This document shows positions 1-7,082 of a stretch of DNA of 18,562 nucleotides, in pieces. The stretch is from Armatimonadota bacterium (GTDB lineage: Bacteria > Armatimonadota > Armatimonadia > Armatimonadales > Armatimonadaceae). A program made the position numbers and the translations under genes. The notes below the pieces were generated by a model, which was not told the origin of the DNA, ran no database searches, and worked only from the letters and a program-made list of their open reading frames with translations. Location of the stretch: the NCBI GenBank assembly GCA_014379275.1, contig JACMMA010000808.1, forward strand, positions 1 to 18,562, read 5' to 3'. Position 1 is the first letter of the stretch. The number at the start of each line of letters is the position of its first letter.

Positions 1-609
1 GTCCAGGAAAAGAGCGACACGCCCGTCCTGTCCCGGTATTTCGCGGGAGTACATAACTATCACCTTGCCAGGTTCGCGGATGTCGGTGAGTGATAATCCG
101 CTCAATTCACCCTGCCGAATGAATGGCATGCCGTAGATTTTTGATGGGGGTTCTTGTTGCGTTTGCCTCTGGTGGACTCCCCGGTAAGCGACGACCTTAT
201 GTAGGTTCGACGGCAGAATACCACCGCGCTTTGACGTGTAAGTAAGTAGCGCCTCACCCTCACGTTTTATTTCACGATGGACGTGTGCTTCGCGGTAGAA
301 GTTTCGAGCACCGTTCAGGAATTCCAGTCCGTAGCAGACTGGGAAGCTGAGCAGAATCACACCGACCGTCCAGCCATAAACGCGTTTTCGGCATGACCAT
401 TCATGAATTGACGAAATCTGTTGACGGAACCTGTGAAACAGTCCGGTGTTTGAATCCGCGAGCAACCACAGGTATCCGCAAACTGCGAATGCGAGACGCA
501 TCACCGGTGAATCGTCGCCGCGGAACAGGAACCAGCCTGTCGTCGTGAACCAGGCGAAAAAGAATACCGTGGCAAGCTTCCAAAGGAATTCGGGCAGTTT
601 TCGGTTCAT
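1..609 (-). CDS. Membrane protein, paralogue of its upstream neighbour (C-terminus cut by window edge)
   Basis: The frame is open without a stop from the ATG at 609-607 to the left edge (203 codons), so the C-terminus is missing. It begins MNRKLPEFLWKL. Hydrophobic segments lie at about residues 11-28, 37-54 and 80-98, so it should be an inner-membrane protein. The last visible residues (VIVMYSRE ... GRVALFLD) resemble the end of the neighbour (VLAYSRW ... RFVAFLDAKVKW), and both share a GFALSGF/AFAVCGY-like second membrane segment, so they look like diverged paralogues. The start overlaps the neighbour's stop (ATGA), which implies translational coupling. I cannot assign a function. The ending resembles the C-terminal beta segment of type II secretion-like pseudopilins, where a 'D-G' normally follows. 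Confidence 0.75.
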   Translation of the reverse strand, partial: MNRKLPEFLWKLATVFFFAWFTTTGWFLFRGDDSPVMRLAFAVCGYLWLLADSNTGLFHRFRQQISSIHEWSCRKRVYGWTVGVILLSFPVCYGLEFLNGARNFYREAHVHREIKREGEALLTYTSKRGGILPSNLHKVVAYRGVHQRQTQQEPPSKIYGMPFIRQGELSGLSLTDIREPGKVIVMYSREIPGQDGRVALFLD

Positions 610-1310
610 GGTTTGCCCTTCGCGTGAGTTTCCGAACCCACGGCTTGGGCTTCTGTCTGACGCAAAAGTGTTTGGAAATCGGGTTCGGGGATCCATTTAA
701 CCTTCGCGTCGAGAAACGCCACAAAGCGATACCGTGAGCCGTTCGGGAGCGTTTCTTGCCAGCGGGAATAGGCGAGCACGGTGGTACTGTTCTTCCCCGA
801 GAGAGTGGGGAAATTCGAAATAGATTTCCCTAAAACAGTCGGGTTGATTACGAAAACCCCCTGGTTTGCATACTTCCATAGTGCGGGACTTTTCAGGTAG
901 GGGTCCAGCGCGGGGCGGGTGCTTACCGGCGTCCCGGGCGGGGGAAGATGATCGTCATAGTCCTGCGCGTAGTGCATACAACCAAGCGCGATCATCCTCA
1001 AGTGGCTGTACGGCGTGTGGCGATTGCTACGCGCCCCCTTCTTCGCAAACACAGGAAGCAAAATCGCCGCAACGAGTAGCAGACAGGCTGTGCTGAGCAG
1101 AAAGCGACCGACATTACTCCATGCAGGAACATGAATGCCCACCGAGCGGCGTAAGGAGGCGATGGCGATAAACCCCGACAGTGCAAATCCGAACCGGCTT
1201 ATCGTTGTCGGTTGTGGCGCGAACAAAAATATCGCCTGGTACGTCGTTGCCGCGACTCCCGCTACGGCAAGCACGCTCCATGCGGCGGGCGACAAGGAAA
1301 GTTTCATCAT
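606..1310 (-). CDS. Membrane protein with pseudopilin-like (DUF1559-type) features
   Basis: A 234-aa protein. Membrane segments lie at about residues 10-30, 40-53 and 68-86. The third runs into LLPVFAKKGARS, then LRMIALGCMHYAQDYDDHLPP (99-124 region). This strongly resembles the N-terminal helix and following region of the abundant prepilin-like proteins of Armatimonadota and Planctomycetota. Unlike those, the motif is internal, after two extra membrane helices, and no type III prepilin cleavage site sits at the N-terminus. The end (FVAFLDAKVKWIPE, about 196-209) corresponds to the 'H-X9-DG'-type C-terminal motif in degenerate form. Two tandem ATGs occur at 1310 and 1307. An AAAGGAG Shine-Dalgarno sits 4 nt from the first and 7 nt from the second, so 1307 may be the true start. 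It is coupled by ATGA to the next gene. Function unknown; a surface or assembly role is speculation. Confidence 0.8.
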   Translation of the reverse strand: MMKLSLSPAAWSVLAVAGVAATTYQAIFLFAPQPTTISRFGFALSGFIAIASLRRSVGIHVPAWSNVGRFLLSTACLLLVAAILLPVFAKKGARSNRHTPYSHLRMIALGCMHYAQDYDDHLPPPGTPVSTRPALDPYLKSPALWKYANQGVFVINPTVLGKSISNFPTLSGKNSTTVLAYSRWQETLPNGSRYRFVAFLDAKVKWIPEPDFQTLLRQTEAQAVGSETHAKGKP

Positions 1311-1604
1311 CTGGCTCCTTTCGTTTTCTGCCCTTGCCTTGAGTGGAAGGCGAGGGGACGCGAGAACGGTCTAACGGCAACCGTTTTTGTGTGACCGACC
1401 GAAAACGGGAGCGGGGGATGCGACGACCTGAGAATGGTTACCGGTCTTGGTGGGTAGGGGGTGTTTTGTTCGGACATGCTACACAGTGGCAACGGTGTTC
1501 CGTGCCTTTCACCAATCCTAACGCTAATCATCGGTGTCGGTTACGGCCGGGTCGCATCCGAAGGGAAGGAATCAGGAGGGGAATGCGCCAACAATAGTAA
1601 CCGT
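1311..1604. other. Divergent spacer between the membrane-protein pair and minC
   Basis: This 294-bp stretch should hold the promoters for both directions, but I see no convincing -35/-10 pair. A short hairpin (AACGG-CAA-CCGTT followed by TTT) lies near 1373-1387. A good AGGAGG at 1574-1579 serves an out-of-frame ATG at 1583 that encodes only MRQQ before a TAG at 1595-1597, 7 nt ahead of the minC start. Open frames that extend minC upstream to 1461 look non-coding. Confidence 0.4.
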
Positions 1605-2426
1605 ATGGAAATCGTGAATGGAAACAGCTCAAACCCGGCGGAAGTAATGGTGAAAGGATGGCGCAATGGATTGCTTTTGCAACTGCCACTTGTGCTACCA
1701 TGGGATGAATTACTGACGCAAACGGATGACAAATTAAATGCCGCCAATGCGAAATCGTTCTGGCGCGGTTCACAAACCACCATCGACTGCGGGGCACGGG
1801 TTGTTTCGGTCGCCGAGTTGGATGCGCTCATGGATCGCATCAAGGGGGAGTTCGGGCTCGTACCCATTGCGCTCGTCGCCCGTGAACAAACATCCCGCGA
1901 GGCAGGAGAGCGCCTTGCTCTTGTCGCCTACCCGGAACTACCCCGAGTCAAGAAGCAACCGTCCGGTGGGGGACCGACACAGGGCTATACGGCTACAGAC
2001 AAGGAAACACGGCAAGAACCGGGGGGCGTTGTCGAGGCGGCGCTTCCGACCGTCGGTCCCTGGTATCCGGCGGGCGCGTCACCGAACGCGCTTTATATCC
2101 CGAGCACGATTCGCTCCGGTCAGCGTATCGTGCACGACGGTCCGGTGATCGTCCTCGGAGACGTGAACGCGGGGGCGGAGGTGTTCTCCGAAAGCGATGT
2201 CGCGGTGTTCGGCACGTTGCGTGGGCTGGTTCATGCCGGATGTATGGGGGATGAAAAGGCGCGGATCATTGCGGCATCGCTCCGCGCGCCGCAACTTCGG
2301 ATCGCGACAAAGATTGCACGCTCTCCCGAGGAAGATACGGGACGGAACGCGCCTACGCGTGGCGCAGAGGTTGCGCGGATTGACAGCGGCGAAATACAAG
2401 TCTTCCCGCTACTGACCAGAAGTTAA
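1605..2426 (+). CDS. minC: Septum site-determining protein MinC
   Basis: MinC inhibits FtsZ polymerisation and is brought to the membrane by MinD, keeping the Z-ring away from the poles. From the ATG at 1605 the protein has 273 aa. The N-terminal FtsZ-binding domain spans about residues 12-100 (VMVKGWRNGLLLQLP, TTIDCGARVVSVAELDAL). A Gly/Pro-rich linker at about 110-160 follows. The C-terminal right-handed beta-helix that binds MinD spans about 162-240, with diagnostic RSGQ (170-173), VLGDVNAGAEV (183-193) and VFGTLRGLVHAG (201-212). The frame is open back to 1461, but the extra 48 residues resemble no MinC, so 1605 is chosen. No Shine-Dalgarno is correctly spaced; the nearest AGGAGG is 25 nt upstream and serves a 4-codon leader. 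It heads a min cluster with minD 117 bp downstream. Confidence 0.95.
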   Translation: MEIVNGNSSNPAEVMVKGWRNGLLLQLPLVLPWDELLTQTDDKLNAANAKSFWRGSQTTIDCGARVVSVAELDALMDRIKGEFGLVPIALVAREQTSREAGERLALVAYPELPRVKKQPSGGGPTQGYTATDKETRQEPGGVVEAALPTVGPWYPAGASPNALYIPSTIRSGQRIVHDGPVIVLGDVNAGAEVFSESDVAVFGTLRGLVHAGCMGDEKARIIAASLRAPQLRIATKIARSPEEDTGRNAPTRGAEVARIDSGEIQVFPLLTRS

Positions 2427-2456
2427 ACCCGCTTTGCTTCCTTGTCGAAAAAAGTT

Positions 2457-2485
2457 TTGTTAAATACTGTACATGCCGCTATAAT
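2457..2485 (+). promoter_or_regulatory. Sigma-70-type promoter for minD
   Basis: TTGTTA at 2457-2462 and a perfect TATAAT at 2480-2485 are separated by the ideal 17 bp, just after the minC stop. Transcription should start near 2491-2493. A small dyad (GCCGC at 2475-2479, GCGGC at 2488-2492) brackets the -10 and could be a repressor site. The promoter would let minDE be expressed independently of minC. Confidence 0.65.
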
Positions 2486-2497
2486 AGGCGGCAACAC

Positions 2498-2522
2498 TCA
2501 GCGGCGATCTATTCGCCGCTGA
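2498..2522 (+). promoter_or_regulatory. Perfect 10-bp hairpin in the minD 5' leader
   Basis: TCAGCGGCGA (2498-2507) and its exact complement TCGCCGCTGA (2513-2522) enclose a 5-nt loop. The stem lies within about 6 nt of the predicted transcript 5' end and 21 nt before the first minD ATG. There is no U-run after it, so it is not a typical intrinsic terminator. A transcript-stabilising 5' hairpin, or an operator acting at the DNA level, fits better. Confidence 0.6.
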
Positions 2523-2543
2523 ATCGTCCATTCTACTGGGGTC

Positions 2544-3458
2544 ATGGACGATGGAAGCGATTTGTTTATGTCTACCGAGGTTGCCGCGCCGGTCGCGGAC
2601 AAAGAAAATAGTGTCACTCCCGTGGCGCCTACGGCGAAGGGTCGCGTCATCGTGATCACGTCCGGCAAGGGTGGGGTCGGGAAAACGACGACCACAGCGA
2701 ACATTGGCATGGCTCTCGCGGTGTTGGGAGAGCGGGTCGCGCTTCTGGATGCCGACATCGGACTGCGCAACCTGGACCTCGCCCTGGGGCTGGAAAACCG
2801 GATCGTCTATGACATTGTCGACGTGGTCGAGGGGCGGGCGAAGTTGCGGTCCGCGTTGATCAAGGACAAGCGGAATCAGAACCTCGTTTTTCTCCCTGCC
2901 GCGCAGACACGCGATAAGTCGGCGGTGTCGCCGGAGCAGATGAAAGCCCTCGTCGCCGATATACAGGCGGAAGGCTACACATTCATCTTGATCGACTGTC
3001 CAGCCGGGATCGAGCAAGGCTTTAAGAACGCGACGGCAGGTGCGGATGAAGCGATTGTCGTGACGAACCCGGAAATGTCATCGGTGCGTGATGCCGACCG
3101 GATCGTCGGGTTACTGGAAGCACAGGATCTTCAGAATCCGAAACTGATCGTGAACCGCCTTCGCCCGAAAATGGTTCGCTCCGACGAGGCGTTAGGCGTC
3201 GCCGATGTGCAAGAAGTGCTGGGCAGCGGGGTGGAGTTACTCGGCATCGTCCCGGAGGATGAACGGATCATCACCAGCACGAACCGGGGTGAACCGGCAT
3301 CGCTCGACGAAACTTCCCTGGCGGGAAGAGCCTACCGGAACATCGCCCGTCGCTTGCGCGGTGAAACGGTGCCTTTCCTTTCGGGAAGCGATCTGGAGGA
3401 AAAAGAACCGGGTTTCTTCGAGAAACTGCTACACTTATTCGGGGTTAAGAATAACTAA
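2544..3458 (+). CDS. minD: Septum site-determining protein MinD (membrane ATPase)
   Basis: A ParA/MinD-family ATPase that binds the membrane as an ATP dimer, recruits MinC and is released by MinE. The 304-aa reading has the deviant Walker A GKGGVGKTT at 41-49 after VIVITS, the A' region LLDADIGLRNLDLALGL (67-83), and the Walker B/switch II ILIDCPAGIE (148-157). It ends in an amphipathic membrane-targeting helix, GFFEKLLHLFG (290-300). In E. coli-like MinD the Walker A lies about 10 residues from the start, so this reading carries an extra roughly 30-residue hydrophilic N-terminus. Other starts are ATG 2568, which has a GGAAG about 10 nt upstream, and GTG 2622, which would give a near-canonical N-terminus but has no ribosome site. 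minE follows after 27 nt. Confidence 0.96.
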   Translation: MDDGSDLFMSTEVAAPVADKENSVTPVAPTAKGRVIVITSGKGGVGKTTTTANIGMALAVLGERVALLDADIGLRNLDLALGLENRIVYDIVDVVEGRAKLRSALIKDKRNQNLVFLPAAQTRDKSAVSPEQMKALVADIQAEGYTFILIDCPAGIEQGFKNATAGADEAIVVTNPEMSSVRDADRIVGLLEAQDLQNPKLIVNRLRPKMVRSDEALGVADVQEVLGSGVELLGIVPEDERIITSTNRGEPASLDETSLAGRAYRNIARRLRGETVPFLSGSDLEEKEPGFFEKLLHLFGVKNN

Positions 3459-3485
3459 AGTTTTGGAAAGGGGGAGACGGTTACC

Positions 3486-3755
3486 ATGAGTTTCTTTGAA
3501 CGTTTATTCGGCAAGCAGGAAAAGACCGCGAAAACGGTGGCGAAAGACCGTTTGCGAATGGTTTTGATTCAGGACCGGGCGAGTATCCCCGCACCATTGA
3601 TGGAGCAAATGCGCCGCGAGATTTTGGCGGTCGTGCGCCGCTACGCGGAGATCGACGAACGCGAGTTAGATCTTTCCGTGGAGCGCGAAGGGGAAGCCGT
3701 CGCGCTGACGGCAAACATTCCCATCCGGCGTGTCCGCTCCGAGATCGCCGCCTGA
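3486..3755 (+). CDS. minE: Cell division topological specificity factor MinE
   Basis: MinE stimulates MinD ATP hydrolysis and drives the Min pattern that restricts MinCD to the poles. The 89-aa product matches the family's usual 80-100 aa. The N-terminal amphipathic membrane-sensing stretch is MSFFERLFGK. The MinD-contact segment with the conserved A..RL..VL..DR pattern follows (KDRLRMVLIQDRASI, about 20-34). The C-terminal dimerisation domain runs from about 38 to 80 (EILAVVRRY, LTANIPI). A GGGGGAG ribosome site lies 10 nt before the ATG. It sits 27 nt after minD, clearly co-transcribed. Confidence 0.95.
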   Translation: MSFFERLFGKQEKTAKTVAKDRLRMVLIQDRASIPAPLMEQMRREILAVVRRYAEIDERELDLSVEREGEAVALTANIPIRRVRSEIAA

Positions 3756-3840
3756 AAACGTGCGGCATGTTTGCGCGGCAACAATCCATCCCGCAGGGCG
3801 TTATTCCCGTTTCGATGGCGTGGGGCAACTCGCTTCTTCT

Positions 3841-4857
3841 ATGAGTCTTTCTTACACCACATTGACCGTCCTGGGGGGCAGTGTAGCGTCTCGGTTTAGC
3901 GACGAATCGCTCCCCGCTCTACCGTTCGCGTATTTCGCTACCGTGCCGGATGCGCTAGGGCGGATGGTTCTGTATCCGGAATCCGTCGCAGACGTTCCGA
4001 ACGCGGGCGACTTCGCCGCAGCCGTTTTTTCTTCCTCCCTGCCGGACGCGGTTGTCGTACTGGCACGAGTGGACACGGAAGATACGCTCCGTTTACGATT
4101 TTTTGGTCGGGGCGAGTCACGGGACGAATACCGTACCGAACCGGGACTATTCACCGGTGAAGATTTGCCGCCCTCCGGGGGGAATATCGAACGGCTCGCC
4201 CGATTGTTCGGCATCACGGAACACGACCTTCTGCGCGAATTATCCGAGGTGCTCGGCGCGACCCGCCTTGATGAGCAATTCGGTTACGGTGAAGCGAAAG
4301 AACGTCACGCCGAAATCGCGGATTTGCTGAGCTTACCACCGTCTTCGGTCGGCATCGGATTCGAACATCTGCAACGGGGGTTGACGCCTGAAGCGGTGTC
4401 ACCCGAATCCCTCCGCCATTTCCCGAAAGACAGTGGAATGCAGGAGTCCGGTCTGAATTTGCGTCAATACGCCCTTTTCAACCCGGCGGTCGGCGAGAGC
4501 GAAGCCCGGATCGCGGCGCGCTTTCTGCCGGACGTAATCGACTGGGAGGATGATTTTTTGGGTGAGCCTGACCCGGCACTCGATACAATCGCTGACTTGC
4601 GCGCCCACCTTCACGCCATGCTCCCCGACCTTTCGGCGTATAGTGCCAGTTGGGTGAGTTTCGTGGACGATCGACTCGATTTGTTGGGGGTGGATCTGGG
4701 AACATCGACAGCGCCGGTCGAAACCGCCATCGCGGACGTGGCGGTTTTCACGCTGTCACCGAGTGTGCCGGGGACGCTCCTGTCGCGACTTTGCGCGGGA
4801 AAGTCGTGGGCAGTGTGGAGTTACGAAACGCGGCAGACTGTGGTCCGGTCTGCCTAG
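3841..4857 (+). CDS. Hypothetical protein downstream of minE
   Basis: I do not recognise this 338-aa protein. It is acidic and mostly soluble, with no signal peptide, clear membrane helix or catalytic motif. The N-terminal half is rich in beta-strand patterns (YTTLTVLGG, AVVVLARVDTEDTLRLRFFGRG). The middle (about 108-190) is helical (IERLARLFGITEHDLLREL). The C-terminal half is again mixed (DVAVFTLSPSVPG, SWAVWSYET). The frame is open back to an ATG at 3730 inside minE, but that overlap and the unlike 37 residues make ATG 3841 preferable; no good ribosome site precedes either. It follows minE by 85 bp on the same strand, so it may belong to the min transcript. Its stop lies 14 bp from the converging protease gene, with no terminator between. 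Confidence 0.75.
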   Translation: MSLSYTTLTVLGGSVASRFSDESLPALPFAYFATVPDALGRMVLYPESVADVPNAGDFAAAVFSSSLPDAVVVLARVDTEDTLRLRFFGRGESRDEYRTEPGLFTGEDLPPSGGNIERLARLFGITEHDLLRELSEVLGATRLDEQFGYGEAKERHAEIADLLSLPPSSVGIGFEHLQRGLTPEAVSPESLRHFPKDSGMQESGLNLRQYALFNPAVGESEARIAARFLPDVIDWEDDFLGEPDPALDTIADLRAHLHAMLPDLSAYSASWVSFVDDRLDLLGVDLGTSTAPVETAIADVAVFTLSPSVPGTLLSRLCAGKSWAVWSYETRQTVVRSA

Positions 4858-4871
4858 TTGTCCGATTGAGT

Positions 4872-5696
4872 TTACTTCTGCAGGTTTTCCGGGACGCCGT
4901 TCGGGAACTGCTTGTTGATCGCATCCTTAATGCGACCGATGCGGTTTTCCGGGTTCGGGTGAGACGCGAAGAACTCGGGAGTCTTGCCGCCGCCGCCCGC
5001 GTCACGTAACACTTCCATCACGCGGATCAGGGCGCGGGGATCGTAACCCGCTTCACTCAAAAATTTCACCCCGAGGCGATCCGATTCCAACTCGTCCTCG
5101 CGACCATACTTCAGGTTCACAAGCTGTCCGATGGCTTGAACGACTGCCGCGTTCCGTGTGGAGTTCGGATTGTTCGGGTCATACGTCGCCATCACCGCCG
5201 CGCCAGTCAGTCCTTGTGTCAGTTGCTGCTTCGCGATGTGTTCCGCCCCGTGCCGTGCCACGACGTGCCCGACTTCATGCCCCAGTACTCCTGCCAGTTC
5301 CGCCTCAGATTTCAATCGCTTCGCCAGTGCTTCGGTGATAAAAACCTGACCACCCGGGAGTGCGAAAGCATTTATTGTTTTATCGTCATCCAACAGATGA
5401 AATTCGAATTTATATGGCGATTTGTTTGCCGCCGACTGTGCGACGATGCGCTGCCCGATGCGGTCTACGACCTCGTTCGCCTGGGGGGATCGCGACTCGC
5501 CGCCGTATTGCTGAAGCATCTGCGGTGTTGCTTGCAACCCCAGTGCTATCTCCTGCTCGGCGGTGACGCCACCCACCCGTTGTTTTTCACCCGTCACCTC
5601 GTTCTGCTGTGACGAGCCGAAATACCGGAACAGCGAAAAAATGGCAATCGCCAAGGCTATTAACAAACCGATCCCACCACGTCCACTGTTTCTCAT
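4872..5696 (-). CDS. M48-family zinc metalloprotease, membrane-anchored
   Basis: A 274-aa periplasmic quality-control type protease. Residues 8-26 form one hydrophobic segment, a membrane anchor or uncleaved signal. The catalytic zinc motif HEVGH is at 140-144 (GVLGHEVGHVVARHGAEH). The third zinc ligand is probably E202 in GREDELESDRLG, followed by the conserved AGYDP (216-220). The C-terminal SHPNPENRI (245-253) is a family hallmark. An upstream INAFALPGG segment (108-116) fits the M48 active-site cleft. No TPR domain follows, so it resembles LoiP/YcaL-like or short M48B/C proteins rather than BepA. An AGGAG ribosome site lies 9 nt before the ATG. A weak candidate promoter has TTGACT at 5745-5740 (minus) with GACACT 18 bp downstream. 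Substrate unknown, probably misfolded envelope proteins. Confidence 0.9.
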   Translation of the reverse strand: MRNSGRGGIGLLIALAIAIFSLFRYFGSSQQNEVTGEKQRVGGVTAEQEIALGLQATPQMLQQYGGESRSPQANEVVDRIGQRIVAQSAANKSPYKFEFHLLDDDKTINAFALPGGQVFITEALAKRLKSEAELAGVLGHEVGHVVARHGAEHIAKQQLTQGLTGAAVMATYDPNNPNSTRNAAVVQAIGQLVNLKYGREDELESDRLGVKFLSEAGYDPRALIRVMEVLRDAGGGGKTPEFFASHPNPENRIGRIKDAINKQFPNGVPENLQK

Positions 5697-5776
5697 ATGA
5701 ATTTGCTCCTGAAGAAGTGTCGAATACGGTGTACCCGGCAGTCAAGCATTCCTAACTTCGGACCACGACACCCATG

Positions 5777-5810
5777 AAAAGGGGGCATCCACTGTCGCGG
5801 ATGCCCCTTT
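5777..5810 (-). terminator. Intrinsic terminator after the PEP-CTERM-like gene
   Basis: GGGGCATCC (5782-5790) and GGATGCCCC (5799-5807) form a perfect 9-bp stem with an 8-nt loop. A-runs on the left (5777-5780) read as a T-run after the stem on the minus strand. The TTT on the right makes it weakly bidirectional. It ends the minus-strand gene that stops at 5831 and insulates the protease gene that starts at 5696. Confidence 0.8.
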
Positions 5811-5830
5811 GATTTTAAAGACCCGGCGTT

Positions 5831-6811
5831 TTACTTTTTGCGGCGATTCGCAAGGCGGTACGCAACGCCTAATACCGGCAAGCTGCCGAGAATCAGTAAC
5901 GCCGTGCTTCCCTCGGGTACAATCACCGGTCCGCCAGACGGGAAGCCCACGTCCGACGGGGGAGTGGTGCCACCCGAATCGGGTAACACGAACGGGGGCG
6001 TCTCACCGGTGCCACCGCTGTCACCACCCTGTGTGGCGGCAAAGATAACCGGAATAAACAGGGCGGGCCAAAGGTCGGTTATGCTGGAACCGCCCGCGTC
6101 GATAATGTCTCCGATCCCGGGCAGTGCGGCCGAGCCGACCACGTCCGTAGCAGGGACTCCGAAAGCGAAATCCGCGGCGGGCAACGACGGGGCGAGGGCG
6201 ACGGTACCCCCTTCTCCCGGCAATGCTGACGATGCGATAGTGAAGGTCGATTCCGGCACGTCCAGGACCGCCGAACCGGATGGCATCACCGAAGTCGGTA
6301 CGGCGGCGTATTCCAACGGCGTCGAGTCCAAAGTCGCACCCGGGAGAAGCGACGTCAGCGGGTTTGAGCAGTTCCACTTTAACACGGGAACGCCTTCCCG
6401 CGTCGCCCAGACTTTCGTCCCGGCGGGGAGCGTCGTATTGACGGGATAAATCGCGCCTTTACTGGTCACCCCGAAGGTATTCATCGTCATTTTTTGCGAT
6501 AATGTTTGCGGCACAAGGGCGGTTTGGAAAAACGAAACGATCCGTTCTTGCGGGACGCCGAAGTGGCGCGCATAACGCTGCCCTAGGACCGGGTTTTGCG
6601 CGACGAAATTTGCGAATGCTTTCGGTGTCGTTGCGCCGACGGGATGCTTCGCGAAGGAATCGCGTAAATCGTTCGGGTGGGAAGATAACCTGCCGGAACC
6701 TACGTTCTGCGCGAGGGTAGGCGTAGCGATGCCAACAAGTACCGTTGTGAGCATAAATGCTAGAGCGGAGGCAAAGCGTTGCCCCGTTTTGTGTGTGCGA
6801 TCTGCGTACAT
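5831..6811 (-). CDS. Secreted protein with PEP-CTERM-like sorting signal
   Basis: A 326-aa exported protein. The N-terminus is a signal peptide: a basic start, hydrophobic ALAFMLTTVLVGIA, then a probable cut after TLA near residue 34. The C-terminus has the PEP-CTERM architecture: VPEGST (298-303), a hydrophobic helix (ALLILGSLPVLGVAYRL) and a basic tail (ANRRKK). The usual P of PEP is G here (VPEG). Such tails are processed by exosortase/archaeosortase-type enzymes, and none is encoded in this window. The middle is low-complexity, rich in Gly, Pro, Ser and Thr (about 250-297, several GG and PP pairs), typical of surface or matrix proteins. One motif, VLKWNCSNPL (about 142-151), is cysteine-containing. 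A weak AGAGG lies before the ATG. Function unknown; surface or extracellular matrix is the best guess. Confidence 0.8.
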   Translation of the reverse strand: MYADRTHKTGQRFASALAFMLTTVLVGIATPTLAQNVGSGRLSSHPNDLRDSFAKHPVGATTPKAFANFVAQNPVLGQRYARHFGVPQERIVSFFQTALVPQTLSQKMTMNTFGVTSKGAIYPVNTTLPAGTKVWATREGVPVLKWNCSNPLTSLLPGATLDSTPLEYAAVPTSVMPSGSAVLDVPESTFTIASSALPGEGGTVALAPSLPAADFAFGVPATDVVGSAALPGIGDIIDAGGSSITDLWPALFIPVIFAATQGGDSGGTGETPPFVLPDSGGTTPPSDVGFPSGGPVIVPEGSTALLILGSLPVLGVAYRLANRRKK

Positions 6812-6876
6812 ATTTTTACCTCTGAACCGTCTGTGATCAATTTTTTAGACTGTAACGATACGTATGTACCCATATA

Positions 6877-6891
6877 GTTTGCGGCGCAAAC
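6877..6891. repeat. Perfect palindrome in the 5' leader of the secreted-protein gene
   Basis: GTTTGCG-G-CGCAAAC is a perfect 7-bp inverted repeat. It lies about 66 bp before the minus-strand ATG at 6811 and downstream of the predicted promoter, so it could be an operator or a leader RNA hairpin. A second self-complementary octamer, ATACGTAT, is at 6859-6866. I could not match the leader to a known riboswitch consensus. Confidence 0.4.
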
Positions 6892-6915
6892 CCCGCAACC
6901 CAAAAAGTTCCCGAG

Positions 6916-6943
6916 ATTTTATTTTTTGTATTATTTTTGACAA
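6916..6943 (-). promoter_or_regulatory. Candidate promoter for the secreted-protein gene
   Basis: On the minus strand TTGTCA (6943-6938) and TAAAAT (6921-6916) are 16 bp apart in strongly AT-rich DNA, just beyond the upstream gene's terminator. A start near 6909 would give a leader of about 100 nt. Confidence 0.5.
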
Positions 6944-6987
6944 AAAATCGGCGTCGGAGTCGGTCACCATGACTGTCTCCGACGCCG
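6942..6987 (-). terminator. Intrinsic terminator after the pyrimidine-nucleoside phosphorylase gene
   Basis: CGGCGTCGGAG (6949-6959) and CTCCGACGCCG (6977-6987) form a perfect 11-bp GC-rich stem with a 17-nt loop. On the minus strand the stem is followed at once by ATTTTTTG (6948-6941), a good U-tract. It lies 96 bp after the stop at 7083. Confidence 0.9.
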
Positions 6988-7082
6988 TTGGGAATCTCCC
7001 CGGTATGGATCGCTCACACCCTCTTCTACCCATGTCTACCGGTTTACACACCCGCAAGGCGGAAAATACTATATATTTGTCT

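Noticed and set aside
1440..1470. G-rich run (GGTGGGTAGGGGG) as a G-quadruplex
   Set aside because: There are only about three clear G3+ tracts, so support is too weak.
1461..1604. 48-codon extension of minC
   Set aside because: It has no similarity to MinC and no ribosome site; the family N-terminus begins after 1605.
6812..6915. Cyclic-di-GMP riboswitch before the secreted-protein gene
   Set aside because: The leader lacks the conserved GEMM-I segments; only simple palindromes are visible.
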